DNA of 64,000 nucleotides from Ianthella basta (Eukaryota; Porifera; Demospongiae; Verongiida; Ianthellidae). Numbering within the stretch: position 1 is the first letter of the stretch; the number at the start of each line of letters is the position of its first letter. Made by a program: the position numbers and the translations under genes. The stretch spans positions 6,989,713-7,053,712 of the forward strand of contig OZ025871.1 in assembly GCA_964019415.1 (NCBI GenBank), in the 5' to 3' direction. The notes below the pieces were generated by a model. The model did not search any database. It was not told the DNA's origin and saw only the letters and a program-made list of their open reading frames with translations. Below are positions 55,201 through 63,302 of the stretch, piece after piece.

Positions 55201-58200
55201 CATTGTGACATAGCGTTTCAGTTTAATTCTGATGATTATTGTGAGCATTAATTTTCTATCCCATACTGTGCTCCTGCTGTTAACTGTACATGTAGTTAAT
55301 ATTACTAGATTTGCTCACCAAGTCTTGCTATGCTGTGCCTTGTATGGTGTTTCCTTGTGTGTCCCTTACAGCTGAACAGCCTGTTGCTACTTTACTCTTT
55401 GAAGGTGAATTGCCTCATGTCGTCCCACTTGAACTAGTGGTCCTGGAACTGATTTACAGCAACAGGATGAAAGTGAACTACGAAATTTAAGACCCCACAC
55501 AAGTGAGATCAGCAACATGCAGTGTGCATTGCATGTATGAAGCATACTGTTAGAGCACAATTGACATGCACATCAGCATTGTGCTATATGTGATTTATTT
55601 TATTATTTCGTAGTGACATTAGAAAAATACTGTGCACGACCTTCTCTTTTAACTGTGTGTGAGTAAGCCCATTTATTCACTAAGCAGGATTGTGCAACCT
55701 TAGGAATACACTGAAGATTGATGATTGTACCATCCAAAGCATTTGTGACACACACTAGGTTTTTGGTGTTGAGTGGAAATATTGTAGGAATCAATCTGCA
55801 TAAACATGTACAGTACCCATTTTATGCTATTCATTTCAACATTAGCTAATGTCAATTAGGCATGTGGGATATTGCACAGTACTCCCTCACATAATTTCAC
55901 TACTGCTCTCACTCTAGGAATGACTCGCTGAAAGTAATTTAACACTTCCATTAGATCTGTTCTCCACACTGTCACTCAGACCTCCTAATGACTGTGTACA
56001 TTATCTCAGTACAATTGTGAAGTTATGCTGATGATTATATTGATGGTTAGGTAATATTTACACCCTGTTGGCAGAGCCTTAAGCTGTTTAATCCTAGCAC
56101 TTGAGGATGATGCAATAAAACCAGGGTTACAAAATGCACTCGCCTTTGGCTTGTGCGTTATGCAACTGCGACCTTTATTGGTCATCCACAAGCGCTAAAT
56201 TTAAACAACGCAACTTCTGCCAATGTGGTCTAAATGTTAAATGCTGATCACATGACATCCGTCCAATGAGATTCAGAGGCACCGTGTTTGAACGTGTTGT
56301 TAGTTATGGAATTATTCACTCACTTCAGTGGAAGAGATGTAGCGCTCCCTCATGGATTGTTTTCGGCTAACAAGCTGTGTACATCCAGGCCTTGAACATG
56401 TAGTTAAAGTGTGCACTAACAACTTAATGCACGTGTGCATTAAGTGATTTAACCTTCAGTCATGTGACCCATTATAAAGGATCACATTTGCTAGAGGTCA
56501 CACGATCAGCATTAATTGATGCCTATTCTGTGAAACAGTTATTCTGCTCCAGCTCTGCATATAGAATATAGCTGGTGCTAATGTGCTTCATATGACAGTC
56601 TTCAATGGATAGCTATCATCTTCCATTATATTTTGCTATTGTAATGCCAGCTGTGGGCAGCCCCTACATCTTTTAACATTTGCAGTTTTGTGGTATGGCT
56701 ACATATTATGTTTCCAGTGATATTTAATGTATTTTTGTCAGTTAATAATAATGTCCATGGTCCTGACCCTTGGCTACTTCTGCTGTAGTCTCACATGCCA
56801 GACCCATCTGCAGAAGGGTCCGGTATTATTACCTACGTCGACGTGTGTCCAGGACAAAATCTTGTACTGGCCAATCATATTCACCGATTGCCAGCGTAAA
56901 TTTTAAAGAAATGGTGTTGGCTGACTTGAAGGATATTGTTGGACACACTGCGACTCACTCGGGTTCACTCTGAAAGCATGGCAAGTACGAGCTGCACAAG
57001 CAAAACAATGAGAATTGGGCACTTCATGCTTCACTTGCCACACTGCTGCACTATGGACAACATTTTGCAAGAGTTAACCACAATTATGGAATAATTGCAT
57101 TCCTATGGCACAAGTTGGCTTACACTATAATACCAGACCCTCCACAGGGAAGTGTGGTATGCTAGACTAACTCTGGTTGTGGTTCTAGTTTCAACTTTCT
57201 GAGTTCACAGCAAGTAGTCTTGCATCCAGCCTCTATTTCTCTGTGAATATATTGATGTGCAGTCACAATTCTATGTGTGAATGCACATTAATAGGGGCAA
57301 GCACCCGTAAAGGACCATGCAATACAACAGAGCATGTATGGCTACAGGTTGGGACTTGGCATAGCTTTATTAAGTGTAATGTTCTGCACCCTCTTACACT
57401 TCAGGAACAGTCGGTCGGGCCACGCTCATGCACCGCACTTGTCACAGCAATCCGCTCAGCAAGACAATCAATGAACACTAGAACAAAGGCACAATACAGA
57501 CCATGTACAGCCATGTAACCGTGCAGATACTAATAATAGTACAACATACGTAAGAATAATAATCACTAATACATTGCACCTCAGAACACAAACATAATAA
57601 TGGCATAATAATGATAATGATATTCATAACCAGCAATCAACAGCAGTGACTACTAACTACTCAGTCACTACATTAAGGCATTAGCCAACCGCTTATAGCT
57701 ACATACATCAGTCAGTGTTGAAGTGAGACTTTTGCAGTGGTGCCACTGCACAGGATCAGTTGATGGCAGTGGGATCACTGGGTTTACACCACCAGCCGAC
57801 TACACCAGTGGTGTTAGAGCGGCCAAAAGTCCCTATTGAATGCAACCAGTGATTCCCTCTCTCTAACATCCTACAAAGATGGACAGCTGTCTGTGGCGCT
57901 CCATCTTTGTAGGATGTTGGGAGTTGTAGAGTTTTGATGTGCAACTTATGCTTTTGGGGATCATGCCCAGCACCCTCTGCAGAAACGTTTCTGTCCAAGA
58001 TCTTAGTCTTTACTATCTGCTGACCCATTGTGGTGAACTGCAGTTGTGTTAGATTGTGCTTTGTCCAGTTCAAAATCCTCTAGTTCAATTGGAATGTGTC
58101 CCAGCTCTTTGATCAAGTTCTAATGCAATCCAATTGTCGCATTGAAAGAAGCAGCACAGGCATTACATGTGGTTCAGTAACAGCCTGAATGAAAGTAGAC

Positions 58201-61200
58201 TCTGATTGCCGTTCGGGTTGGCCTAAAGACTAAAATCGCTGATAGTATTACAGTTTATGTTCGCCATGCCAAGTAATGCCCTATTGATCAGCCAGTATGT
58301 ATACTTGGACACTAACACTGCTGCCATAACACCTCAATGAGTAGTGGTGCATTGCCTTTTGCTAACAGTGATTATGTAATTCTTGTATGTCCTTTCTCTC
58401 CGCTATAATGAGTGCATTTTATTTGGACACAACAAAATGTTAAGGGTTTAATTTGTGTAGATGTGAGTTGGCATGTAGAGCCAGTGTTTGCCTCTCTATG
58501 TATAGAACTGCTTTAGGATTTCAGTCATTATCATCAAAGCTAATGTTTCAGTCAATTGGAAGTAGTTTGTTTTGTACATATTTACAAAGCTTATAAGTCT
58601 TCAATAGTTGAGCTGAAATCAGAGGTACTGTGTGATGCTGTATGTTAGCCACTGTTTGTGACGTCATTAAAATAGTGGGAGGCCACAACGTTGTCGGGGG
58701 GCAGGGAGATTGTGCCACACAGAGCTCACACATTGTCTGCCATTGAAACATATTGCAAGCCACACAGTGTAGAGGTATCAACCGCGTTTCGCTTTCTTGT
58801 CATTAGCCAGTGCCTAATCTTGTGGTGATGTATGGATACAAGAGGGCATGCTATAATATCATGCCATACCACTAAAATAAATTCTAGAGAGAAATTTACA
58901 GTAACTTGTTTAATTACACAGGGACTTTTATAATCACATGACCACGTTCAAATGTCATTATGTGAACAGTGCTCTCCAATGATTCTACAACTTGTTTAGA
59001 ACTCAGTACATTAAGATTATTCACATGATGATCATCATTGTGTGAGCTAATTAAAAGCAAGTGCTGCTGCAGCTTGTACCCCATGTTATTACGTGCAAGT
59101 TTATAATAAAGCAGGAAAGCGTGCCTTTGGCAGGCTTCCCTGCTCCGGCGCGTCGACGATGGCACGCTGGCACCTGTCTACCGACGCCAGCATGTTGTGT
59201 GACAGTGTGTTGATGTCAGCTGGGCAGTATGTTGGTATCTGCAATGTCGTGTGCATGGCATATGTGAGTATGCATGGGGCAGCATTAAGCAGATTGTACC
59301 ATTATATAGCATGGAGTGCCCGCAAGTGGAGCACATGCCAGTACACAAAGTAAAGGACAATGTCATGCCTGCAATTTAGTGTATGAAATTAATGGTATCA
59401 TCTTCAACATACTGGCTAAAGGCATGCATGTGCATGGTGGTGATTCATGTATGTACTGAGGATGAGGCTGTGCAATGATATAGTCTATAGCTATGTAGAT
59501 TGTCTGAAGGAGCATTAGTATTGTAAAGGGAAATTTAATATTTATACAGAAACAGTTCAGGCCTCAAAACAGTTGATTTGCAAGTATTGTATTCAACTGT
59601 GTAACTGTGCAACTGTGTCTTTTAAAGAATCTCTTTATACACTATATTGTCAGGATGAATGCCATCATCGTGGCTGGACCTCCCACGCTAAACCGATGCC
59701 AACAGGAAGTGACGTCATATTCTTGTGGCAGAGTAAAATTCTGTACGTTGTCAAGGGCTGCAAGAGTGGTCAAAAATGGCGTCTCGGTCCACCGCAAAAA
59801 AGCATGCTCTTTGGCTGCAGGGCAGCTAGGTGTCCGGCACCCCTCTACCACGCGAAAGTCCTTCAAACGGCGCACAAGCTAGCTGCTGCAGCTGCTAACA
59901 ATGGCACATAATTTGAAAATGTTGTCCATCCCCGCTTGGCTCGCGTCCCCCCACTCCCTTAACTGGCATTGCTTGCATCAAGTTCGCCAATGAAGGACGG
60001 AAGGGCCGGTTGCTAATTGTAAAAATAGCGTGTCGGCCCACGTGCACGGACGAAGGACATCTCACTTTTCGGCCGCAAGGCAGCTAGGCGAAGGCCACCC
60101 CTCTAAAAACCTGGTCCCCGAGTCTCTCAACTGGCACGGAGCATTTTGAGATGATTCCCTGTAAGGCATCGATTTCATGAGGTAACAAACAAATTCGAGA
60201 TTTGGTGCATTATAGTAAGATTTGCAGTCGAATCGCCTTCTGTTGCAGTGTGTCATTTCCTCCTGCTGCAGCAACCATCCTACACCATATTTTCTGGGCC
60301 TGTGAGGATTGTAAACAGGACTTGCCACACCTCTGGCCCAAGGAAGGCCTGCTTGAGGCTAACCACCTCAATCTTTTGTTGAACTGCACAGCAGTGGCTA
60401 CCCCCTGTAATTGTGCAAGGAGTACCAAAGCACAACAGCTAACCCCACCGCATGCATCATCAGCATTCAGAGAAGCCTTCTGTTTGCCCTCTCAACACTC
60501 CATGGCATTTCTCACAATTGTTCTTTCTCTCAAGCCCCTTCCTCATCACTCCTAATGCCAGTGCCTACTTCCATCTCTTGCCTGTTTTCATTCCTCACAC
60601 AGCCCAAGGTAGTCACTTTCAAGCACTAACAGCTTTCAACTCTGTAGGCCTTCAATAATGAATAAGGGCTTTCTTGTTTTGAAATGATTCCTCACCTCAC
60701 CCACTGCTGTCAGTGCCTGGGTAATTCCCATTTCAGTCTGGCCCAACTACTCTACCCATTACATTGGGGCACCACTCCACTGACATTTAACTGCTTCACA
60801 ATGCCAACAACTGGTACCTAACTTTGACTGAGGTTTACTTGTTGGTGTACTATATTATTTAGATGTGGCTAACACTTTTGACACTGCTGACCACTGTGTA
60901 ATCATTAAATGGCTAAGCACCATGCATGTCTCTGTGGGTGATGTATTGTGTGGTGTTCTGCAGGGATCTCCATCTATCATGTCAGTTATGTGTTAACAGT
61001 AAGCGTTCTTTGGAACACTAGCTGGGGCACTCCTACCAACCTTGGGAGCTGATGACTGTTGGCTTCATTCAATGCTAATAATGTCAATGTTTCACAGTGT
61101 GCAGTTGTGGTGCATGCAATGATCTATTTTAGTTATGCCTTCAGGTACATAGAGAGGTTTGAATGTACAGTACCAGAAATCATTCTTCTTGCTGCGACAT

Positions 61201-63302
61201 AGAAGTAGTAGTGCAATTTATTTCCCATTCCCACCAGTCATTTATCTCTTAGCCCACCCTAGCCCACTTTCTGACCTTGTGCATGATGCTAGCAGTTACC
61301 TGTGTATTTGGTATGTCTGGTATCCCACTCTAACATATTCAGAAGACGTGGCACATGAAGGCAATGAAGAAAGTATAACTTATGCATGGATGGTCACTTT
61401 ACTGGCTTCTTTTTTAGTAAACCATGTGTGCACTGTGTACTCAGCAGTCCCTGAAAAGTTAACCATGTGTGCACTTGTGGCCTACTGATTGACTGATTGA
61501 TCTTCAGCTACAGAAGGCTTCCATTTAGGGTGCCCTTTATTTACTGAGTTACTGAAACTTTACAAGCTGCATTCATTGTAGTGCTATAATAGTTGTCTAA
61601 TTAAAGTCACGACTCGAAAGAAATGTATGAAAGGAAGGTAAAATTGGCACCAACTGTCATCTAACCTGGGAAAACTCATACCCCATCACGGGGTTTCAGT
61701 AGCCCAAGCTAACCAACCACTTCAGAGCAATCCAATTTTTCCCTTCCTTGCCTACATGTCTTTTGAATTAGACTTGACACAGTTACAACCAACTCGTTTA
61801 TCTTACATACACATGCATAATTATTATATAGTCAAATGTTACCAAGTCAAGTAATGCCTTGTTGATCAACCTATAATGTATACTATGGATACTAACACTG
61901 ATGCCATTGTACAGAGTAATGGTCTATGAATTTTGCTCGCTGTAATTATGTAATTCTGTTATGTCCTTTCTCTCTGCATTTTAATGAATACATTTCGTTG
62001 GACACAAATGCTGAGGGTTTAATTTGTGTAGATGTGAGTTAAAATGTAGAGTCAGTGTTTCCCCTCAATGTGTAGTGCTGCTTTAGGATTTCAGTCATTA
62101 TCATTAATGGTGATCTTTGGCAAATTGGTATTTGTTCTTATTATGAATCAGTAAAGTTATGCGATAATCATTTCTGCGGTGCACCTGAAATCAGAAGTAC
62201 TGGGACATGATAGCTCCAGAGGTTATCACTCAATCACATTGTCAGCATCCTGTAGTCATGTCTAGCGCATCTTATAACTTCTGAAGAATGCTATTAGTTT
62301 ATCTCTGTCCATAGGATCATATATCTATGGCCTGTCCTCAATAAGTGACTGTAGTATGTTCTTGACAAGCCACCTTTTGTCAATGTATCAGTAGTGGGAG
62401 ACCAGAAACATGCTCACACTGGACTGTATACCAAATAGTAGGAAATATTAGCTTTCACAAAGTTTGGTGGATTTACCATGAAAAGCTATTGTCTGTTTTT
62501 AAATTTGGCAGATTCTATGTCCAAATTCTGATGAAGTCATTGAATTTGACAACGATGGAGGACTATTGGCTTTGGCTTCATTCTGTCACAGTAGCATACC
62601 TTCTGATCTTAGCTCTCTTTTGTCAAGGGGCACTCTCCCACTGTGCCTCTTTCCAGCCTACATTCACATCCTCATCATGTACAGGAGCTTGCCCTCACAG
62701 TGTGCACATTCGTTTACCTGTTAGTTCTCTCCCTATGCGAGAGCACCTTGCTCGCGCTCTGCTAATTTTCTCTGTAGCTAGACACTCAGATCCATATCAA
62801 ATGTGAATGTACTCATTGACTGCACTTTAATGGAATCGCCTACACAACATACTTTGTACATGGACGGAAATATTGGTGAGGAGTTAAATGTGATGGATTC
62901 TCCATGATCTGCCAAACTGTCAAATTAAAACCCCACCAATACTTCCCACTATATGGTACTTCCTAAAGTCTCTGTCTGAACCATGTGAAACTTCTTTGAC
63001 ACTAATGAAGTGCTTAATTATTGCTACATGCAACTTTATCTTTCCTTCAATGTAGACACTAAGCCCTGAGCTTCTGAGCAAGATGGCTACAGCATTGGCT
63101 CTGAACAACACATTGAAAGTGCTGGATCTGTCTAGTGCTCAGCAGCGTAATTTTCTGTTGGGACCACAGGCTAAAAGAGACCCGATTCAGTATATCGCTT
63201 TGAAGCAGTTTATAGAACATCTCATGCTGGGTGTCTCTCCCAACACCACCCTGGAGAGAGTGGAGCTGGACTTTCCCCCCTGGTTGTCAGGTCAAATCAA
63301 GT
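35122..63302 (+). CDS. Gene C: 2A-DEATH-CARD-NACHT-LRR receptor (NLR), 3' partial
   Basis: Phase-consistent exons: 35117-35536 (ATG 35122), 38926-39279, 40018-40158, 47511-47837, 48339-48403, 51982-53635, 55372-55472 and 63056-63302, continuing past the window. The encoded order is hydrophobic leader with 2A motif (skip after Gly134), DEATH, Pro-rich linker, CARD, short linker, NACHT NTPase, bridge and LRR. NLRs sense infection or stress; the NACHT binds ATP and oligomerises, and DEATH/CARD recruit signalling partners. Two death-fold domains plus a 2A leader in one NLR is unusual. Introns are very large because of transposon insertions. The linker exons are less sure than DEATH, CARD and NACHT. 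At least 1101 residues lie in the window. Confidence 0.75.
35549..35840. repeat. Two-copy tandem duplication of about 160 bp
   Basis: Units near 35549-35680 and 35709-35840 share CAGTTT, TCA(C/T)GA(A/G)GCACTT, TAGTACAGGTCA and TTGACTGTAAT strings in order. Intron of gene C. Confidence 0.75.
35841..36953. other. Gene C intron
   Basis: No gene or known repeat recognised. Small minus-strand frames at 36100-36852 lack domains. Confidence 0.4.
36954..36967. repeat. Target-site duplication of the Penelope-like element, left
   Basis: CATAAAATGACACG, repeated exactly at 38705-38718 just outside the element's right inverted repeat. Confidence 0.8.
37049..37086 (-). ncRNA. Degenerate hammerhead-like motif, left repeat
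   Basis: Reverse-complement counterpart of 38621-38658. The core CTGATGA, a 5-bp stem II (GATCT/AGATT, one G-U pair) and GAAAC are kept. The base before the cleavage position changed from T to G, and one stem I pair is lost, so it is probably inactive. Stem II shows a compensatory C-G to T-A change relative to the right copy. Confidence 0.55.
37378..38477 (-). pseudogene. Penelope-type reverse transcriptase, truncated and frameshifted
   Basis: Two minus-strand frames, 38477-38169 and 38172-37378, overlap at one frameshift. Diagnostic blocks are an NLSS-x-N-x-T-x-x-E motif, VILPVDKGNATV, YGIPKVHK, AKEHTRILPPLAGKGPSHV, ISFNVVSLFTNVPVDEAL and TYFQFG-x-x-FEQ. The frame stops just after this, before the YADD motif, so the enzyme lacks its catalytic centre. 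It is not a gene C exon, as it lies on the opposite strand. Confidence 0.85.
38621..38658 (+). ncRNA. Hammerhead ribozyme-like motif (type I, minimal stem III)
   Basis: Stem I TACAG (38621-38625) pairs with CTGTA (38654-38658). The core CTGATGA is at 38626-38632, stem II GATCC/GGATC at 38634-38645 with a two-base loop, and GAAAC at 38646-38650 followed by GTT at the cleavage position. All conserved core bases are present. Stem III is only A-C/G-T with no loop, so a single molecule could not fold it; the ACGT palindrome would pair between two molecules. Penelope-like elements are known to carry minimal hammerheads of this kind. Confidence 0.65.
38926..39279 (+). CDS. Gene C exon: DEATH domain
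   Basis: Phase 1 in and 1 out. Encodes LDRLIVGLICSDWEQMALHL, then GVESSVIDTARGDNP, LNRWLKAEPGTGNKERTW and LVTSGQRQLAERL: the six-helix DEATH pattern with the W-x-x-(M/L)-A-x-x-L-G core and the central R/N-x-W-L. The PGTG-x-x-x-x-RTW-x-SVLEA string is shared with gene B's DEATH exon. Confidence 0.85.
39280..40017. other. Gene C intron
   Basis: A possible phase-1 exon at 39528-39634 (DVSDIGRRQEYMPTTT start) would leave phase 0 and not fit the next exon. It may be an alternative exon. Otherwise no gene. Confidence 0.4.
40018..40158 (+). CDS. Gene C exon: Pro-rich linker
   Basis: Starts after TTCACTCAG in phase 1 and ends in phase 1 at GTGTGC. Encodes PPPMPIGWPSLPHSYPCLP and a short polar tail. 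Phases agree with the DEATH and CARD exons. Composition is compatible with a linker; no domain. Confidence 0.5.
40182..40329. repeat. (TG)n microsatellite
   Basis: TG repeat with GTAC and GCG interruptions, starting just after the Pro-rich exon's donor. Confidence 0.95.
40858..41025 (-). repeat. Gypsy-type element, 3' LTR (short)
   Basis: Directly repeats 45064-45260. Shared strings are GAGTATGATTATT, CTCACAGCACAGCTGTCCAGC and ATAACAACACAACACACA. This copy lacks about 30 bp present in the other. Limits are approximate; read on the minus strand, the start is TGTGTTG. Confidence 0.65.
41371..41931 (-). pseudogene. Gypsy-type integrase core, fragment
   Basis: Carries HTDQGEKFSI, then YHPQCDSMVERFNQTL with the catalytic Glu, and a C-terminal MFGSQAQLPVD block, as in Gypsy integrases. 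The first catalytic Asp lies upstream in another frame. Frame is open for 186 codons, the longest intact piece of the element. Confidence 0.8.
42285..42566 (-). pseudogene. Gypsy-type integrase zinc-binding region remnant
   Basis: LVVPMSLWKEVLQELHAGVLG resembles the H2C2 zinc-binding region that opens Gypsy integrases. The second His is not visible, so the motif has degenerated. Confidence 0.55.
42629..43201 (-). pseudogene. Gypsy-type RT connection and RNase H remnants
   Basis: 43201-42917 carries LQPPTFKWSDQCQVVFDELQ and FILDTDASNTRIGVVLS, the RNase H start of Gypsy elements. 42859-42629 carries YTDHASLTRLQNF, a later RNase H block. They lie in different frames, separated by frameshifts. 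Confidence 0.7.
43920..44168 (-). pseudogene. Gypsy-type protease remnant
   Basis: Contains GSLNGNSAEFLADTG, where ADTG is the aspartic protease active-site triad region (D-T/S-G). The upstream stretch is polar. Confidence 0.6.
44208..44249 (-). pseudogene. gag CCHC zinc knuckle
   Basis: The minus strand reads CCRCGLEGHTAKGC, a perfect C-x2-C-x4-H-x4-C knuckle, just upstream of the protease in a retroelement order. It marks the gag end of the Gypsy-type element. Confidence 0.7.
45064..45260 (-). repeat. Gypsy-type element, 5' LTR (short)
   Basis: Pair of 40858-41025. Open frames across both LTRs are accidental. Confidence 0.65.
45261..46466. other. Gene C intron
   Basis: AT-rich. No gene seen. 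A direct/inverted pair near 45755-45800 (CTACTTCCTGCCTG and CAGGCAGGAAGTAG, about 21 bp apart) could form a hairpin. Confidence 0.4.
46467..47331. mobile_element. Possible insertion with GGGGC..GCCCC hairpins at both ends
   Basis: A perfect 9-bp hairpin GGGGCTGCC-ACA-GGCAGCCCC (46467-46487) opens the segment and GGGGCGGCAGCCCC (47318-47331) closes it. The internal part has higher CpG and an open frame (46601-46915) without known domain. A similar GGGCAGCCCC string followed by related AT-rich sequence recurs near 56655. I infer a repeat family, but its type is unknown. Confidence 0.3.
47202..47230. repeat. Short (TG)n tract
   Basis: About 29 bp of TG-rich repeat in an intron. Confidence 0.85.
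47511..47837 (+). CDS. Gene C exon: CARD-like domain
   Basis: Starts after TCTGCATCACAG and keeps phase 1 to 1. Residues include LVSLRERLNLNVVL, then GGFMSRGEAHKIRELP, NRVIETLRGKGDEDFQTFC and LRECNYAVWADELEKEAE. This is the CARD pattern: helix 1 L-x-x-x-R-x-x-L, a central 'L-x-x-x-E-x-x-I' segment, and a final L-x-x-x-G-(D/E)-x-A-F-x-x-F-C-x-x-L block. The usual final Ala is replaced by Asp-Phe-Gln. It lies between the DEATH and NACHT exons of gene C. Confidence 0.8.
47838..48690. other. Gene C intron with the short linker exon
   Basis: Contains exon 48339-48403 and an (ATC)n tract at about 48547-48568. No other feature. Confidence 0.5.
48339..48403 (+). CDS. Gene C exon: short Ser/Gly linker
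   Basis: 65 nt, phase 1 to 0, between CTTTGCAG and GTAGGT. Encodes VGGSEGRSSSVNSEVIME. Its boundary phases bridge CARD and NACHT exactly. Confidence 0.6.
48690..49420 (-). pseudogene. CR1/L2-like LINE, C-terminal RT remnant
   Basis: Minus-strand frames contain ALVIPHIDYSSVLWMDCAKS, a typical late RT block of CR1/L2/Rex-type LINEs. At the 3' end is DERTSNIAVFKKHLKSYL, the usual last piece (S-x-x-x-FK-x-x-L-x-x-YL). Stops and frameshifts interrupt it. Confidence 0.65.
49310..50226. repeat. Tandem duplication, unit 1 (about 0.9 kb)
   Basis: Matches 50297-51076, sharing GTTGATAGAGCTGAGAA, GACATGTCCTGCTGTCCTGC, TCTCTTAACCCTATTAAATA and GCATTGAATCGTT strings in order. The LINE remnant is part of both units, so duplication followed insertion. 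Confidence 0.8.
50207..50512 (-). pseudogene. CR1/L2-like LINE fragment in tandem unit 2
   Basis: Encodes LVNDEEWSWHNQIDHIKRKC and LSTLRRYKDVMPSW, a conserved block of CR1/L2-type RTs. A copy lies in unit 1 near 49320-49500. No complete ORF. Confidence 0.65.
50297..51076. repeat. Tandem duplication, unit 2
   Basis: Counterpart of 49310-50226. Immediately to its right, 51095-51260 repeats again near 51590-51750 (GTCAGAAAGTGCATGTT, CCCAGCT(A/G)GTGACAAGC), showing a further, shorter duplication. Confidence 0.8.
51501..51555. repeat. Nested hairpin at the end of a TAGTCTCG element
   Basis: CCCAGACCCTCTC (51501-51513) pairs perfectly with GAGAGGGTCTGGG (51543-51555). Inside is GGTTATTG-TG-CAATAACC. 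It is followed by CTACGCGAGACTA, reading TAGTCTCGCGTAG on the other strand, resembling the foldback elements at 19051 and 56786. It separates the two copies of the 51095/51590 duplicate. Confidence 0.6.
51982..53635 (+). CDS. Gene C exon: NACHT NTPase
   Basis: One 1654-nt exon from a TATATAG acceptor (phase 0) to GTGAAC (phase 1). After a helical lead come Walker A GAPGVGKST (residues 90-98 of the exon, 52249-52275), Walker B LLILDGYDE (172-180), the sensor-1 Arg in IVLTSR, and a conserved FYFLHLTVQEFLSAIH block from the winged-helix end. All ATP-binding elements are intact, so a functional signalling ATPase is likely. The frame also starts with ATG, which could give an internal start. Confidence 0.9.
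53636..55371. other. Gene C intron
   Basis: AT-rich. No gene or recognised repeat. Confidence 0.5.
55372..55472 (+). CDS. Gene C exon: LRR bridge
   Basis: 101 nt, phase 1 in (after CCCTTACAG) and phase 0 out (GTGAAC). Residues include ELPHVVPLELVVLELIYSNR, a pattern like gene A's linker exon at 6649. It joins NACHT (phase 1) and LRR (phase 0) exactly. Short and weakly supported, but the phase match is complete. Confidence 0.5.
55473..56785. other. Gene C intron
   Basis: No gene seen. Near 56655, GGGCAGCCCC begins a segment like the one at 46479. No further feature. Confidence 0.4.
56786..57169. mobile_element. MITE-like element with about 45-bp inverted repeats
   Basis: Begins TAGTCTCACATGCCAGACCC and ends with an imperfect reverse complement, including CCGGTATTATT against AATACCAGACCC. 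About 384 bp, non-coding. TAGTCT ends resemble the elements at 19051 and 51501, so one family is likely. Confidence 0.55.
57170..58649. other. Gene C intron
   Basis: Includes a perfect 19-bp hairpin (57865-57918). Minus-strand frame 57756-58073 spans it and is not a gene. No other feature. Confidence 0.45.
57865..57918. repeat. Perfect 19-bp inverted repeat with 16-bp loop
   Basis: AACATCCTACAAAGATGGA (57865-57883) is exactly reverse-complemented at 57900-57918. The loop is CAGCTGTCTGTGGCGC. No transposon ends flank it. It could be a small hairpin RNA precursor or a recent foldback. Confidence 0.75.
58650..61190. repeat. Duplicated intron block, right copy
   Basis: Counterpart of 190-943 and 3995-4620. 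It contains an extra segment (58816-60214) not seen on the left. Inside that, GGGCAGCTAGGTGTC (59818) and AAGGCAGCTAGGCGAAGG (60077) flag a local direct repeat. This copy has no RTE insertion and so provides the empty site for it. Confidence 0.7.
61191..63055. other. Gene C intron before the LRR exon
   Basis: No gene. 61840-62100 resembles 58250-58530 (shared TTGATCA-C-CAGTATG, ATTTAGGATTTCAGTCATTATCA and GATGTGAGTT strings), an additional local duplication. Confidence 0.5.
63056..63302 (+). CDS. Gene C exon: LRR
   Basis: Phase 0 in (TGTAG acceptor), phase 1 out (GTGAGT donor). Opens TLSPELLSKMATALALNNTL with the LRR core KVLDLSS, then FIEHLMLGVSPNTTLERVEL, the N-x-x-L pattern of NLR-type LRRs. 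Phases equal gene A's exon at 5903. More LRR exons are expected to the right. Confidence 0.8.

Noticed and set aside
57756-58073. Minus-strand 105-codon frame
   Set aside because: It spans a perfect inverted repeat, so openness is partly structural, and no domain is seen.
62489-62806. 105-codon frame before the LRR exon
   Set aside because: No homology recognised; it lies in an intron of gene C and has no fitting phase.
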